Shown here: piece after piece, positions 1-6,288 of the stretch
Layout: every line of letters starts with the position of its first letter
Numbering within the stretch: the first letter of the stretch is position 1
Source: an uncultured Clostridia bacterium
Lineage (GTDB): Bacteria; Bacillota; Clostridia; Oscillospirales; CAG-272
Assembly (NCBI GenBank): GCA_945949385.1
Contig: CAMFEL010000081.1
Coordinates: 1-9,108 of the forward strand
Direction: 5' to 3'
Length of the DNA stretch: 9,108 nucleotides
The notes under the pieces: model-generated
What the model was told of the DNA's origin: nothing
The model's database searches: none
Seen by the model: only the letters and a program-made list of their open reading frames with translations
Translations under genes and position numbers: made by a program

Positions 1-1
1 G

Positions 2-1627
2 GCGGGCAAGGAATTTGCCTATAGCGCCGACAGCTTCACCGAGGAGCTTATGGCGAAAATTTCAACGGTGCGCTCAAGCACCCTGACCTTTGCGCCCGAG
101 GCGGGCAGTCAGCGGCTTCGCGATGTTATAAATAAGAACGTAACCGAGGAAGATATACTGCGCGCCGCCGGAGTGGCGTTCAAAGCCGGAAAAAATCAGG
201 TAAAGCTGTATTTTATGAACGGTCTGCCCTTTGAGACCGACGAGGATATAAAGGGAATAGCCGCCCTTGCCAAAAGCGTTGTGGACGAGTATTACAAAGT
301 CTCGGGCGGACGGGGCAAGAGAAGCGTGCAGGTCACTCTCAGCGTTGCCTGCTTTATTCCAAAGCCCTTTACGCCGTTCCAGTGGGAGCGGCAGAATACC
401 GCTGAGGAGCTTGAGAAAAAGCAGCGCCTGCTTATGTCGGAAATAACGGACAGGCGTATTAAATATAACTACCACGACGCAAAAGTCAGCCGCCTGGAGG
501 CGGTGTTTGCCCGCGGCTCAAGGCGCTTGTCTGCCGCCCTTGAGGAGGCGGTGAAGCGCGGAATACGCTTTGACGCCTGGGAGGAGATGTTCGACTACGA
601 CAAGTGGATGGAGGTTTTTGAAAGTACGGGCATAGACCCCGCCTTCTACGCTAACAGGGAGATACCCGAGGACGAGGTGCTGCCTTGGGATATGATAGAC
701 TGCGGAGTCAGCCGCGAATTTCTTCTTTGCGAAAAGAAAAAAGCCGCAGAGGCGGCTGCCACTCCCTCCTGCAAGGAAAAATGCTCCGCCTGCGGCGCCA
801 ACGGACTTGTCAGCTCCGAGTATTGCCGTTGGTGTCCCGGTCATAAGGAGGAGAGCGCCGAGTATCTGGGTCGGGATATAAAGCCCCGTCCCGCGCGCCC
901 GGCTGTGACGGCAAATGACGGCAAGCGCGACTCAAGAGGCGCGGGAGCCGCCGTAAATCCGGGCAAAAAGCCGGTGAGAACGGTAAAATTCCGATTTGAG
1001 GAAACAGGCGCGCTTGTATATGTTTCTCATCTTGACATAGCAAGAGCGGTCACAAGGGGTCTTGTAAAATCAAAACTGCCTCTGTATTATACGGAGGGCT
1101 TCAATCCCATTCCCAAGCTTACCTTTGCTTCGCCTTTGTCCGTAGGCTGCGGCGGAGAAAATGAGCTTGCGCAGTTCAAGCTGACGGAGGATGCGGACGA
1201 CAAAGCGATTCTTGAAAGGCTGAAAGCCGCCATGCCCGAGGGTATAACGGTGAAAGAGGCGTATTCTTCTCCGTCAAGCTTCAAGGAGATAGCCTGGGCG
1301 CAGAATGTTATTGATATGCATTGCGACGCGGGGGATGATACCGTGCCTATGCTGTATCTTAAATTTGCCTCCTCCGTGGTGGTGCTGAAAAAGACGAAAA
1401 GCACGGAAAAAGAGGTGGATATCAGTCCCTTTATCCGCGATTTCAGCGCGGAAAGGACGGACTATGGCGTCCGTATCACCGTTGTGACAAGAGCGGACAA
1501 CACAAATTATCTTAATCCCGAATATGTTGCACAGGCGGCGGCAGCCGTTGCTGACCCGGAGAACAGAGGGTATCATACCATAATGAGACAGTTCTTTATG
1601 TTCGAGGACGGCAGCATATTCAGGTAA
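2..1627 (+). CDS. TIGR03960-type B12-binding radical SAM protein fused to DUF2344 (5' truncated)
   Basis: The reading frame is open from the left edge, so the gene starts outside the window and the ATG at 50 is an internal Met; 541 residues are visible. The first ~150 visible residues, including STLTFAPEAGSQRLRDVINK, match the C-terminal part of the radical SAM barrel of the TIGR03960 family. The B12-binding region and the CX3CX2C iron-sulfur motif must lie upstream. A cysteine cluster follows at visible residues 257, 261, 264, 275 and 278 (CX3CX2C then CX2C), probably binding metal. After a Pro/Ala/Gly/Arg linker, residues 325-541 are a DUF2344 (TIGR03936) domain, recognised by KFRFEETGALVYVSHLD and YYTEGFNPIPKLTFASPLS. 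The family is common in Clostridia and often sits beside RNase E/G and the rplU-rpmA genes; its substrate is unknown to me. Here no RNase gene follows. Family assignment is firm, function is not. Confidence 0.9.
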   Translation, partial: AGKEFAYSADSFTEELMAKISTVRSSTLTFAPEAGSQRLRDVINKNVTEEDILRAAGVAFKAGKNQVKLYFMNGLPFETDEDIKGIAALAKSVVDEYYKVSGGRGKRSVQVTLSVACFIPKPFTPFQWERQNTAEELEKKQRLLMSEITDRRIKYNYHDAKVSRLEAVFARGSRRLSAALEEAVKRGIRFDAWEEMFDYDKWMEVFESTGIDPAFYANREIPEDEVLPWDMIDCGVSREFLLCEKKKAAEAAATPSCKEKCSACGANGLVSSEYCRWCPGHKEESAEYLGRDIKPRPARPAVTANDGKRDSRGAGAAVNPGKKPVRTVKFRFEETGALVYVSHLDIARAVTRGLVKSKLPLYYTEGFNPIPKLTFASPLSVGCGGENELAQFKLTEDADDKAILERLKAAMPEGITVKEAYSSPSSFKEIAWAQNVIDMHCDAGDDTVPMLYLKFASSVVVLKKTKSTEKEVDISPFIRDFSAERTDYGVRITVVTRADNTNYLNPEYVAQAAAAVADPENRGYHTIMRQFFMFEDGSIFR

Positions 1628-1666
1628 ATTGCACCATCAATAATTGCAGCGATAAGGCGTCGCATA

Positions 1667-1700
1667 GCCCAAGTGTCCTTATGGACACTTGGGCAGTTTT
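1667..1700 (+). terminator. Rho-independent terminator of the radical SAM gene
   Basis: A perfect 12-bp stem (GCCCAAGTGTCC at 1667-1678 with GGACACTTGGGC at 1683-1694) closes a TTAT loop and is followed by AGTTTTATT. It lies 40 bases after the stop codon on the same strand. The T-run is short and interrupted, but the stem is very strong. Confidence 0.75.
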
Positions 1701-1867
1701 ATTCGCCTTGCGGCGAGTGATATTGCTGCGCGGTTATATTATGCTGCGCATAGTTTTATTGCCTTCGGCAGTTTCGCGGGCAATAAAATACCACTGAAAC
1801 CGCAGGTTTCAATATCACGGTTGCCGTCGGCAATCATATCACTCTTTGCGCAGCAAAGAATATCACT
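1701..1867. repeat. Cluster of short intergenic hairpins within a larger imperfect inverted repeat
   Basis: Consecutive small stem-loops, mostly with 3-4 base loops, fill this stretch: 1701-1718 (7 bp), 1722-1734 (5 bp with wobbles), 1741-1751 (4 bp), 1758-1772 (6 bp), 1796-1810 (6 bp), 1821-1833 (5 bp) and 1843-1859 (7 bp). Those on the right are separated by ATATCAC spacers (near 1812, 1836 and 1860). The leftmost spacer is the reverse complement, GTGATAT, at 1717-1723. AGTGATATT at 1716-1724 pairs perfectly with AATATCACT at 1859-1867, and TTTTATTGCC (1754-1763) with GGCAATAAAA (1779-1788). No convincing coding frame covers it. From memory, similar palindrome clusters are dispersed between genes in gut Ruminococcaceae; I could not search for other copies. 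Confidence 0.6.
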
Positions 1868-1878
1868 GCAAAATAGTC

Positions 1879-1924
1879 ACTACCCGAAAAAGAGCCTTGT
1901 CTTTTCTCTTCTTCGGGTAGTTTT
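1879..1924. repeat. 43-base stem-loop with flanking T-run
   Basis: ACTACCCGAA (1879-1888) is perfectly complementary to TTCGGGTAGT (1912-1921). An inner stem, AAGAG (1890-1894) with CTCTT (1906-1910), extends it past a 1x1 mismatch. TTTT runs through 1921-1924, so it could add to termination of rightward transcripts. It may equally be the end module of the hairpin cluster to its left. A weaker hairpin (TTTGGC 1922-1927 with GCCAAA 1957-1962) follows. Confidence 0.5.
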
Positions 1925-1997
1925 GGCTTATACCGTTACAGGTAGGGAATTTGTATGCCAAATTTCTATTAAGTTTTAGATAACTGTTTTTAGAACC

Positions 1998-2019
1998 CGG
2001 CGCATATGCGCCGCTTTTT
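1998..2019. terminator. Palindromic terminator between convergent genes
   Basis: CGGCGCATATGCGCCG (1998-2013) is a perfect 16-base palindrome able to form a G+C-rich hairpin. It is followed on the + strand by CTTTTT, so the polarity best fits a second stop for rightward transcription, protecting the convergent DUF421 operon. It also begins only 6 bases after the DUF4363 stop codon, so it may serve the minus strand too, although the T-run there is poor (GGTTCT). Confidence 0.6.
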
Positions 2020-2388
2020 CTATAATATGCCGTCGAGGCTGAGAGCTTCGGACTCCGCAAGACGGTTCAAAAGTCCGGAAAGCTGATCCAGAGCCGCGGC
2101 GTATTGCTCGCTGCTTTCCGTCTTTACGCAGACCGACAGAAGGGAGACGGCATCGTCTACGGCATCAACCTCGCGGTGGTCGATGGTGAAGCTTATATAC
2201 CGTCGGCAGCTTTCCCATTTTTCGCAAAGCTTTGTTACAGCGGCTTTTGCTGTATCCTGCACGCTGTCCGGCAGGCTGTCGCATATTTCAATAAGCTCCG
2301 ACAGACGGTTTTCCACATAAATGCAGTTGGCGCAGACGGCACCGCACAGCACGGCAAGAGTTACAAGCGAGGCAATAAAGGATCTCAT
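2020..2388 (-). CDS. DUF4363 family small membrane-anchored protein
   Basis: This 122-residue protein starts with MRSF and a hydrophobic N-terminal segment (about residues 4-22), either a membrane anchor or an uncleaved signal sequence. A largely helical, charged outer domain of about 95 residues follows. Length, N-terminus and partner gene fit DUF4363, which is commonly encoded next to DUF421 proteins in Clostridia. The start at 2388 is chosen because AAAGGAGG lies about 8 bases upstream and because the ATG overlaps the DUF421 stop (ATGA), indicating translational coupling. The frame is open further upstream, but that part lies inside the DUF421 gene and has no ribosome binding site. Its biochemical role is unknown; a partner or accessory role for the DUF421 protein is inferred from the coupling. 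Confidence 0.8.
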   Translation of the reverse strand: MRSFIASLVTLAVLCGAVCANCIYVENRLSELIEICDSLPDSVQDTAKAAVTKLCEKWESCRRYISFTIDHREVDAVDDAVSLLSVCVKTESSEQYAAALDQLSGLLNRLAESEALSLDGIL

Positions 2389-3092
2389 GATTTTTCCTCC
2401 TTTGTTCCGCTTTTTGAGCCGTTTTCGCCTTTCAGAATAAGGGTGACTCTGCCGGAGTCGCCCACGGCAAACAGAAAAATATCGCAAAGCTTTGCTCCCC
2501 GCCGCTTCAGCTCCCGTTCCAGTTTTTCACGGCTCCAGCCGACCGCATCAAGATTTTTTTGTATTATGACGCGGTCGATAATAAGGGCGTGGGATATGCC
2601 GTCCTCGCGGACTTTTTTGCCGCAGGCTTTGGGTGTCAGAGGTGAAGCCTCCGCTTTGGGAAATACGGAAAGCTGTCCGTTTTCCTCCATAATGGCATAC
2701 TCCACATCCGCAATATCCGCAATTCCTTTCTGCCTGAGTGCGCAAAGCAGCTCGCTGAGACACAGCCGCTGCCTTTCAAGCTCTTTTCGGTCAAGCACTC
2801 CGCGCCGGATTATCATACTGGGTTTTCCCGTAAGTGCTGTTTTCACGGCGGGATGGTGGAGCAGAACATATGAGAGGATGACTTCTATTGACAGAAGCAG
2901 AAGTATGGAGCACACGGCTTGGGCAAAGGGAATGTTTTTATCCGTAAGGGGCGAGGCGGCGATTTCCGACAAAAGAATCGTGACGGTAAGCTCGGAAAGC
3001 TGAAGCTCTCCCACCTGGCGCTTGCCCATAAGCCGCATAGACACCACAAGTATCAGGTATATAAGTGCAGTCCGTATAAATATGGTTACCAT
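2385..3092 (-). CDS. DUF421 (YetF-like) membrane protein
   Basis: The 235-residue product has three N-terminal membrane segments (about residues 3-22, 34-49 and 57-80), with the family signature MRLMGKRQVGELQLSELTV after the first. A soluble domain follows that contains PSMIIRRGVLDRKEL and VEYAIMEENGQLSVFPK, both typical of the DUF421/YetF fold. The ATG at 3092 is chosen because MVTIFIRTALIYL aligns with the usual family N-terminus. A TTG at 3140 would add 16 unlikely residues and has no ribosome binding site. Upstream of 3092 only a weak GGGAAC about 13 bases away is seen, so initiation may be inefficient. It is the first gene of a two-gene unit with DUF4363. In Bacillus, DUF421 proteins have been linked to spore membrane and heat-resistance properties, so a spore role is possible here but not shown. 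Confidence 0.88.
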   Translation of the reverse strand: MVTIFIRTALIYLILVVSMRLMGKRQVGELQLSELTVTILLSEIAASPLTDKNIPFAQAVCSILLLLSIEVILSYVLLHHPAVKTALTGKPSMIIRRGVLDRKELERQRLCLSELLCALRQKGIADIADVEYAIMEENGQLSVFPKAEASPLTPKACGKKVREDGISHALIIDRVIIQKNLDAVGWSREKLERELKRRGAKLCDIFLFAVGDSGRVTLILKGENGSKSGTKEEKS

Positions 3093-3157
3093 ATAAGAAT
3101 TATTTGTTCCCGGCGCGGCGTTTATTCGTCTGTTTGTCAAGTAATCGCTGAAGCGGT

Positions 3158-3188
3158 AAAAAAACGGGTCGTTTCCGACCCGTTTTTT
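3158..3188 (-). terminator. Bidirectional-looking terminator after the zinc-ribbon gene
   Basis: CGGGTCG (3165-3171) pairs with CGACCCG (3176-3182) around a 4-base loop. The stem has seven A on its left and six T on its right, so it reads as an intrinsic terminator in both directions. It lies 16 bases after the zinc-ribbon stop on the minus strand, separating that gene from the DUF421 unit. Confidence 0.88.
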
Positions 3189-3203
3189 GCTGCGGTATAG
3201 AAT

Positions 3204-5243
3204 CTATGCCGAATATAATGCCGAAGTGTCCGATTTCACATAGTCATCGGTGTATTCGTCAAAGCTGTCATCATAATAGTAGTCATCATCGTAGTAGTAA
3301 TCGTCATCATAATAGTAATCGTCATCGTAGAAGTAATCGTCGTCATCGTAATAATCGTCGTAATAATCGTCTTCGTCATTGAAGTAATAGTAATCTTCGC
3401 CGAAGACATAGTATTCCAATTGATAGAATATATAGTATTCAATATAAACTGTCATTTCCTCCGATACGCCCGCTTTTCGCATATTTTCGGCGAAAGCATC
3501 GTAATCAAGATTATTGAACCACTCCACTATGTCCGTATAATCGTCGGCGTCCGGGTCGTAATACAAATAGGAATCCGGTATATCGGTTTCGGCAGAGGAT
3601 TCCTCATACTTACTGTCAACAGCGATGTCAAATACCGTTCCGGAATCTTTATACGCCGAAATACCGATTTTCACTCCCTCGTCATTGCTTTCACAACTGA
3701 TTTCCAGCGTGCCTGAGCCGAGGGCGGTGCTTCCGAATTCAAGATCATCGTCGATTACAGCCGAATCGTCATCAAAGTCAAGCTTTGCTTTGAAGCTTAA
3801 AGCATTGCTGCTTTTAACCGTTTTGGGATTTGTTACCGAGACTTCGCCGGAAAGGACGGTACTGCCGTCTTCCGTAAGCGTAAAGTCTGCACTGACGGTG
3901 TCTTTTTCTTCTTTTACTGAAGCCTCAAAGCAGGTTTCGTCGTTATAATTGAACTCGTAAACCGTTTCGCCTTTCTTTTCTGCTTTTGCCGCAAAGATGA
4001 ATGTACTGTCTCCCGCATCTTCGATTTTTCTGCCGATAAGCTTGTGCTTTGCGGTTACATAATCGGTAAGTACAAGGTATGTATCGTTCTTATCGTCGCC
4101 CTTTTGCATATTCAGTGCTTCGACAAGAAGCTCGTCAACGGAGTAAATAAACTCCCCGTATATCTTGTCGGGGTCGATCATGTCGGCATATTCATTCGTA
4201 AGCGAGTATGCCTCTGCAAAAGCACCTGCAAAATCGGTAATGATCTTCTTTATGTCTTCGTCTTTTTTGACCTCTGTGAGAAGCTCTTCCATAAGCTTTC
4301 CTGCGGCTTCGTTGTCCATTTCAAGGCGAAGCTCGGTGCATTTGACTTCTTCACTGCCTACTGTCACCGTGCCGCTGCTGACCTTGACATTCTTAATGCC
4401 GTTCATTAGTATTGCCGAATACTTGTCGGCAAGTCCTTTCAGCACTTCTGCTTCGGGCAGGGCGGCGACAAAGTCTTTCAGCGCTTCCGTACTGCTTTCG
4501 GAGTAAGCGGAGGAGTCATTGCTTTCATATGCCTTTACGGGGTCGCCGCTGAGCTCGGGAATTGTCAGATACTTTTCGCCGCTTTCCCTGTCAACTGCTT
4601 CTTTTACCGTAAGTACGGGTGTGTCGCCTATGTATATAAGGGTTTCGGTACCCGTGCAGGCGTCACCGTCGGAGTATGTATATTTTACCGTCACATCCTT
4701 CAGCCATGAAAGCTCGGAGTCTGACATACCGTAGCCGTAACTGTTATTCAGCCCGGAAAGATCCATTTTTGCCTCAAAAGAGTTGGGCACCGTCTCCGCG
4801 CTGTCGGACTGCTCCAGCATTGAGCCGTAGCCGGGGATAAAGGCGTTAAGCCCGTCCTGAATGGCGGTCTTTTCAACGCTTGCCATATAAACATCAGGGG
4901 CAAAATTTTTCAGAAACAGCCCCGAGAGGAAGCGGAAGTTGACAGCCGCAAGCGCTGCGATGATAAGCACAGGCACTCCGATAAACAGCAAAAGCTTCAG
5001 CCAAAGCTTCATTTTCTTTTTGGGTGCGGGAGTATAAGCCTCGCCGCTTGCCGGAGCTTCTGCTGCAGGTGCCGCGGTCTGTACCGCAGGTGACGCTTCG
5101 CTGTACGCGGGCGCTTCGGCAGTTTCGGTGCTGGCAGAAACGGAGCTTGATGTCTCCGCATCCGCATCAGGCTGTTTTGCACCGCAGAAAGGGCAAAAAG
5201 CTGCTGAGTTATCAAATTCTTGACCGCATTTTTCGCAGAACAT
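3204..5243 (-). CDS. Membrane-anchored zinc-ribbon protein with Asp/Tyr-rich C-terminal tail
   Basis: This 679-residue protein begins with a zinc ribbon (Cys3, 6, 17 and 20; CX2C-X10-CX2C). A Ser/Ala/Pro/Glu-rich linker (about 28-74), a KKKMK stretch and one membrane helix (about 80-101) follow, then a large outer region of about 500 residues. The order cytoplasmic ribbon, helix, secreted domain resembles TcaA/YvbJ-like envelope proteins, but I do not recognise the outer domain, which is acidic, Ser/Thr/Asp-rich and predicted beta-rich. Residues 616-668 are almost entirely Asp, Tyr, Glu and Phe, including three exact DDDYYY units at 640-657. The ATG at 5243 has AAAGGAGA about 8 bases upstream and gives an intact ribbon. 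It is a single-gene unit with its own promoter (5299-5327) and terminator (3158-3188). A role in envelope sensing or cell-surface maintenance is only a guess. Confidence 0.85.
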   Translation of the reverse strand: MFCEKCGQEFDNSAAFCPFCGAKQPDADAETSSSVSASTETAEAPAYSEASPAVQTAAPAAEAPASGEAYTPAPKKKMKLWLKLLLFIGVPVLIIAALAAVNFRFLSGLFLKNFAPDVYMASVEKTAIQDGLNAFIPGYGSMLEQSDSAETVPNSFEAKMDLSGLNNSYGYGMSDSELSWLKDVTVKYTYSDGDACTGTETLIYIGDTPVLTVKEAVDRESGEKYLTIPELSGDPVKAYESNDSSAYSESSTEALKDFVAALPEAEVLKGLADKYSAILMNGIKNVKVSSGTVTVGSEEVKCTELRLEMDNEAAGKLMEELLTEVKKDEDIKKIITDFAGAFAEAYSLTNEYADMIDPDKIYGEFIYSVDELLVEALNMQKGDDKNDTYLVLTDYVTAKHKLIGRKIEDAGDSTFIFAAKAEKKGETVYEFNYNDETCFEASVKEEKDTVSADFTLTEDGSTVLSGEVSVTNPKTVKSSNALSFKAKLDFDDDSAVIDDDLEFGSTALGSGTLEISCESNDEGVKIGISAYKDSGTVFDIAVDSKYEESSAETDIPDSYLYYDPDADDYTDIVEWFNNLDYDAFAENMRKAGVSEEMTVYIEYYIFYQLEYYVFGEDYYYFNDEDDYYDDYYDDDDYFYDDDYYYDDDYYYDDDYYYDDSFDEYTDDYVKSDTSALYSA
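3273..3326 (-). repeat. Three 18-base tandem repeats encoding DDDYYY
   Basis: Eighteen consecutive codons encode three DDDYYY units in the tail of the zinc-ribbon protein (residues 640-657). The DNA copies differ at several third positions (GTA/ATA and GTC/ATC), so the amino-acid pattern is better conserved than the bases. The surrounding sequence, about 3240-3395, is a wider biased tract of GTA/ATA and GTC/ATC triplets. Confidence 0.8.
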
Positions 5244-5298
5244 ATGGTTTTCTCCTTTTGTTTTTGTTGTTGTGCATTGTACTTTGTTATTTTATTGA

Positions 5299-5327
5299 AT
5301 TATATCAAAATATGTTGAAGTTGTCAA
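5299..5327 (-). promoter_or_regulatory. Consensus sigma-A promoter of the zinc-ribbon gene
   Basis: On the minus strand TTGACA (5327-5322) is followed by a 17-base spacer and TATAAT (5304-5299), a perfect match to the vegetative consensus with ideal spacing. The expected transcript start near 5292 would leave a leader of about 50 bases before the ATG at 5243. Confidence 0.9.
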
Positions 5328-5336
5328 GCATACTGA
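5308..5336 (+). promoter_or_regulatory. Candidate sigma-E-type promoter for cotJABC
   Basis: AAATATG (5308-5314), a 14-base spacer and CATACTGA (5329-5336) resemble the mother-cell sigma-E consensus (KMATATT, 14-15 bases, CATACANT), with mismatches at the end of each box. In Bacillus subtilis the cotJ operon is sigma-E dependent. The start point would fall near 5343, about 95 bases before the cotJA ATG. The site overlaps the divergent sigma-A promoter. An alternative -10-like element, CATATACT at 5374-5381, has a good -10 but no matching -35. Confidence 0.35.
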
Positions 5337-5348
5337 ATTTTCCGTACG

Positions 5349-5402
5349 GCAGTGCCCGCGTCGTCACTGCATTCATATACTGTAATGAGCGCTGTTGCGC
5401 TC
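5349..5402 (+). other. Two hairpins in the cotJ leader
   Basis: GCAGTG (5349-5354) pairs with CACTGC (5365-5370), and GAGCGC (5387-5392) pairs perfectly with GCGCTC (5397-5402) around TGTT. Neither has a T-run, so they are not terminators. They could stabilise the leader or bind a regulator; the second ends about 18 bases before the ribosome binding site. Confidence 0.35.
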
Positions 5403-5437
5403 CGAAAGAGAAAAATCAAGAAAGGAAAATACAAAAG

Positions 5438-5989
5438 ATGAATTATCGGGATGAAAACAGCACCCCCAGAGACAGGATCTCTGCGGAGCTGTTCTTCCGT
5501 GAATACGGAACGGAGATACAACGGTGCGGATGCCGCCGTGACACCCGTGAAGATAAACCGAGATGTGCAAACGGCTGCCGGGAAACGGAAAACAGAGGCG
5601 GACGCAGAGAGCGCACCGACGGCTGTGGCTGTATGCCCCGTGATGCAAGCTGCGCAGAGCGCACGCGCAGCTATTGCGAAAGACATACAAACTCCGTGTG
5701 TACGCGCTCCGATACAGACAGGCGCACCGAAAGCAGAACCGGCTGCGGCTGCAGCACCGAGAGACGCACCGGCACGGGCTGCGGCTGCAGCACCGAGAGA
5801 CACAGAAATACCGGCTGCAATGACAGAGTGATTCCCGCGCCTACTCTTGCCATGTCATATATTCCCATGCAGCAATGGGGCGAACTTATGAACTGCGAGA
5901 CGGCGCTTCGCGAGGGCACGTTGTTCAGAGAACTGGTCTTTCCGTTTTTCCCCACACCTTGGTGCCAAAGGAAGTACAGAAACTTATGA
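5438..5989 (+). CDS. cotJA: CotJA spore-coat protein with Cys/Arg-rich N-terminal extension
   Basis: The 183-residue product ends in a CotJA domain (about residues 135-183) recognised by LAMSYIPMQQWGELMNCETA and REGTLFRELVFPF. CotJA proteins are usually only about 70-90 residues and belong to the inner spore coat with CotJB and CotJC. Here about 130 extra residues precede the domain. They are rich in Arg, Thr, Glu and Cys (14 Cys), with CGC, GCGC and 12-residue repeats at 102-125. The ATG at 5438 is chosen for its upstream AAAGGA (5421-5426, about 11 bases away); the frame runs further upstream but through the promoter region. It is first in the cotJABC operon, and its stop overlaps the cotJB start (ATGA). 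The extension may allow disulfide cross-linking or metal binding in the coat; this is inference. Confidence 0.85.
   Translation: MNYRDENSTPRDRISAELFFREYGTEIQRCGCRRDTREDKPRCANGCRETENRGGRRERTDGCGCMPRDASCAERTRSYCERHTNSVCTRSDTDRRTESRTGCGCSTERRTGTGCGCSTERHRNTGCNDRVIPAPTLAMSYIPMQQWGELMNCETALREGTLFRELVFPFFPTPWCQRKYRNL
5741..5818 (+). repeat. 36-base tandem repeats in cotJA
   Basis: A 25-base sequence beginning GGCTGCGGCTGCAGCACCG occurs identically at 5741-5765 and 5777-5801, exactly 36 bases apart. A third partial copy begins at 5813. The period keeps frame and encodes two 12-residue units starting GCGCSTER. Confidence 0.85.
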
Positions 5990-6276
5990 ATAACTCCTGC
6001 AACGACAGCAGATACACCCTTGAGACAAAAATCAGCGCTCTGGGTCTTTGCGTTCACGAAACCGCCCTGTTTCTGAATACGCACCCGCACTGCAAAGAGG
6101 CTCTTGACTACTTCCGCTGCAAAAGAAGGGAGCTGTTTGAGCTTACGGAAAAATACGAAGAAAAATACGGCCCGCTGACAGCCTTTTCAGATCCCGCAAG
6201 AGACTGCTGGATATGGATTGACAGCCCATGGCCGTGGCAGACACAGGATATGTGCGCATGCCGTACAAAGAGATAA
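5986..6276 (+). CDS. cotJB: CotJB spore-coat protein
   Basis: The 96-residue product carries the CotJB features: an N-terminal helical region with HETALFLNTHPHCKEALDYF, then EKYEEKYGPLTAF and the Trp-rich end WIWIDSPWPWQ. In Bacillus CotJB is an inner-coat partner of CotJC. The ATG at 5986 overlaps the cotJA stop by four bases (ATGA) and has AAAGGAAG at 5967-5974, so translation is probably coupled. It contains seven cysteines, including a CAC motif near the C-terminus, in line with the Cys-rich character of this operon's CotJA. The length is normal for the family. Confidence 0.92.
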   Translation: MNNSCNDSRYTLETKISALGLCVHETALFLNTHPHCKEALDYFRCKRRELFELTEKYEEKYGPLTAFSDPARDCWIWIDSPWPWQTQDMCACRTKR

Positions 6277-6288
6277 GGAGATGAAAAT

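Noticed and set aside
1689..2060. Short open frames on both strands in the intergenic hairpin region
   Set aside because: They lack ribosome binding sites and run through hairpins and terminators. Their composition follows the repeats, so I treat them as spurious.
3112..3140. TTGACA at 3140-3135 (minus) as a promoter -35 box for DUF421
   Set aside because: No -10-like hexamer lies 16-18 bases downstream; that stretch is G+C-rich. The match is probably chance, and the DUF421 promoter remains unidentified.
3240..3395. Triplet-rich tract considered as a CRISPR or non-coding satellite
   Set aside because: There are no unique spacers, and the tract is in frame with an intact, well-supported gene.
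3236..3442. A Met/Thr/Ile-rich 68-codon open frame on the minus strand
   Set aside because: It is an out-of-frame reading of the GAT/TAT repeat codons that encode the Asp/Tyr tail.
5024..5437. Upstream extension of the cotJA frame to 5024
   Set aside because: It would overlap the zinc-ribbon gene antisense and both promoters. The ATG at 5438 has a ribosome binding site and suits the operon layout.
5451..5831. A 126-codon Ala/Pro-rich open frame overlapping cotJA in another frame
   Set aside because: It has no ribosome binding site of its own. Its repeats simply mirror the 36-base repeats of cotJA read in another frame, and only the cotJA frame continues into a recognisable domain.
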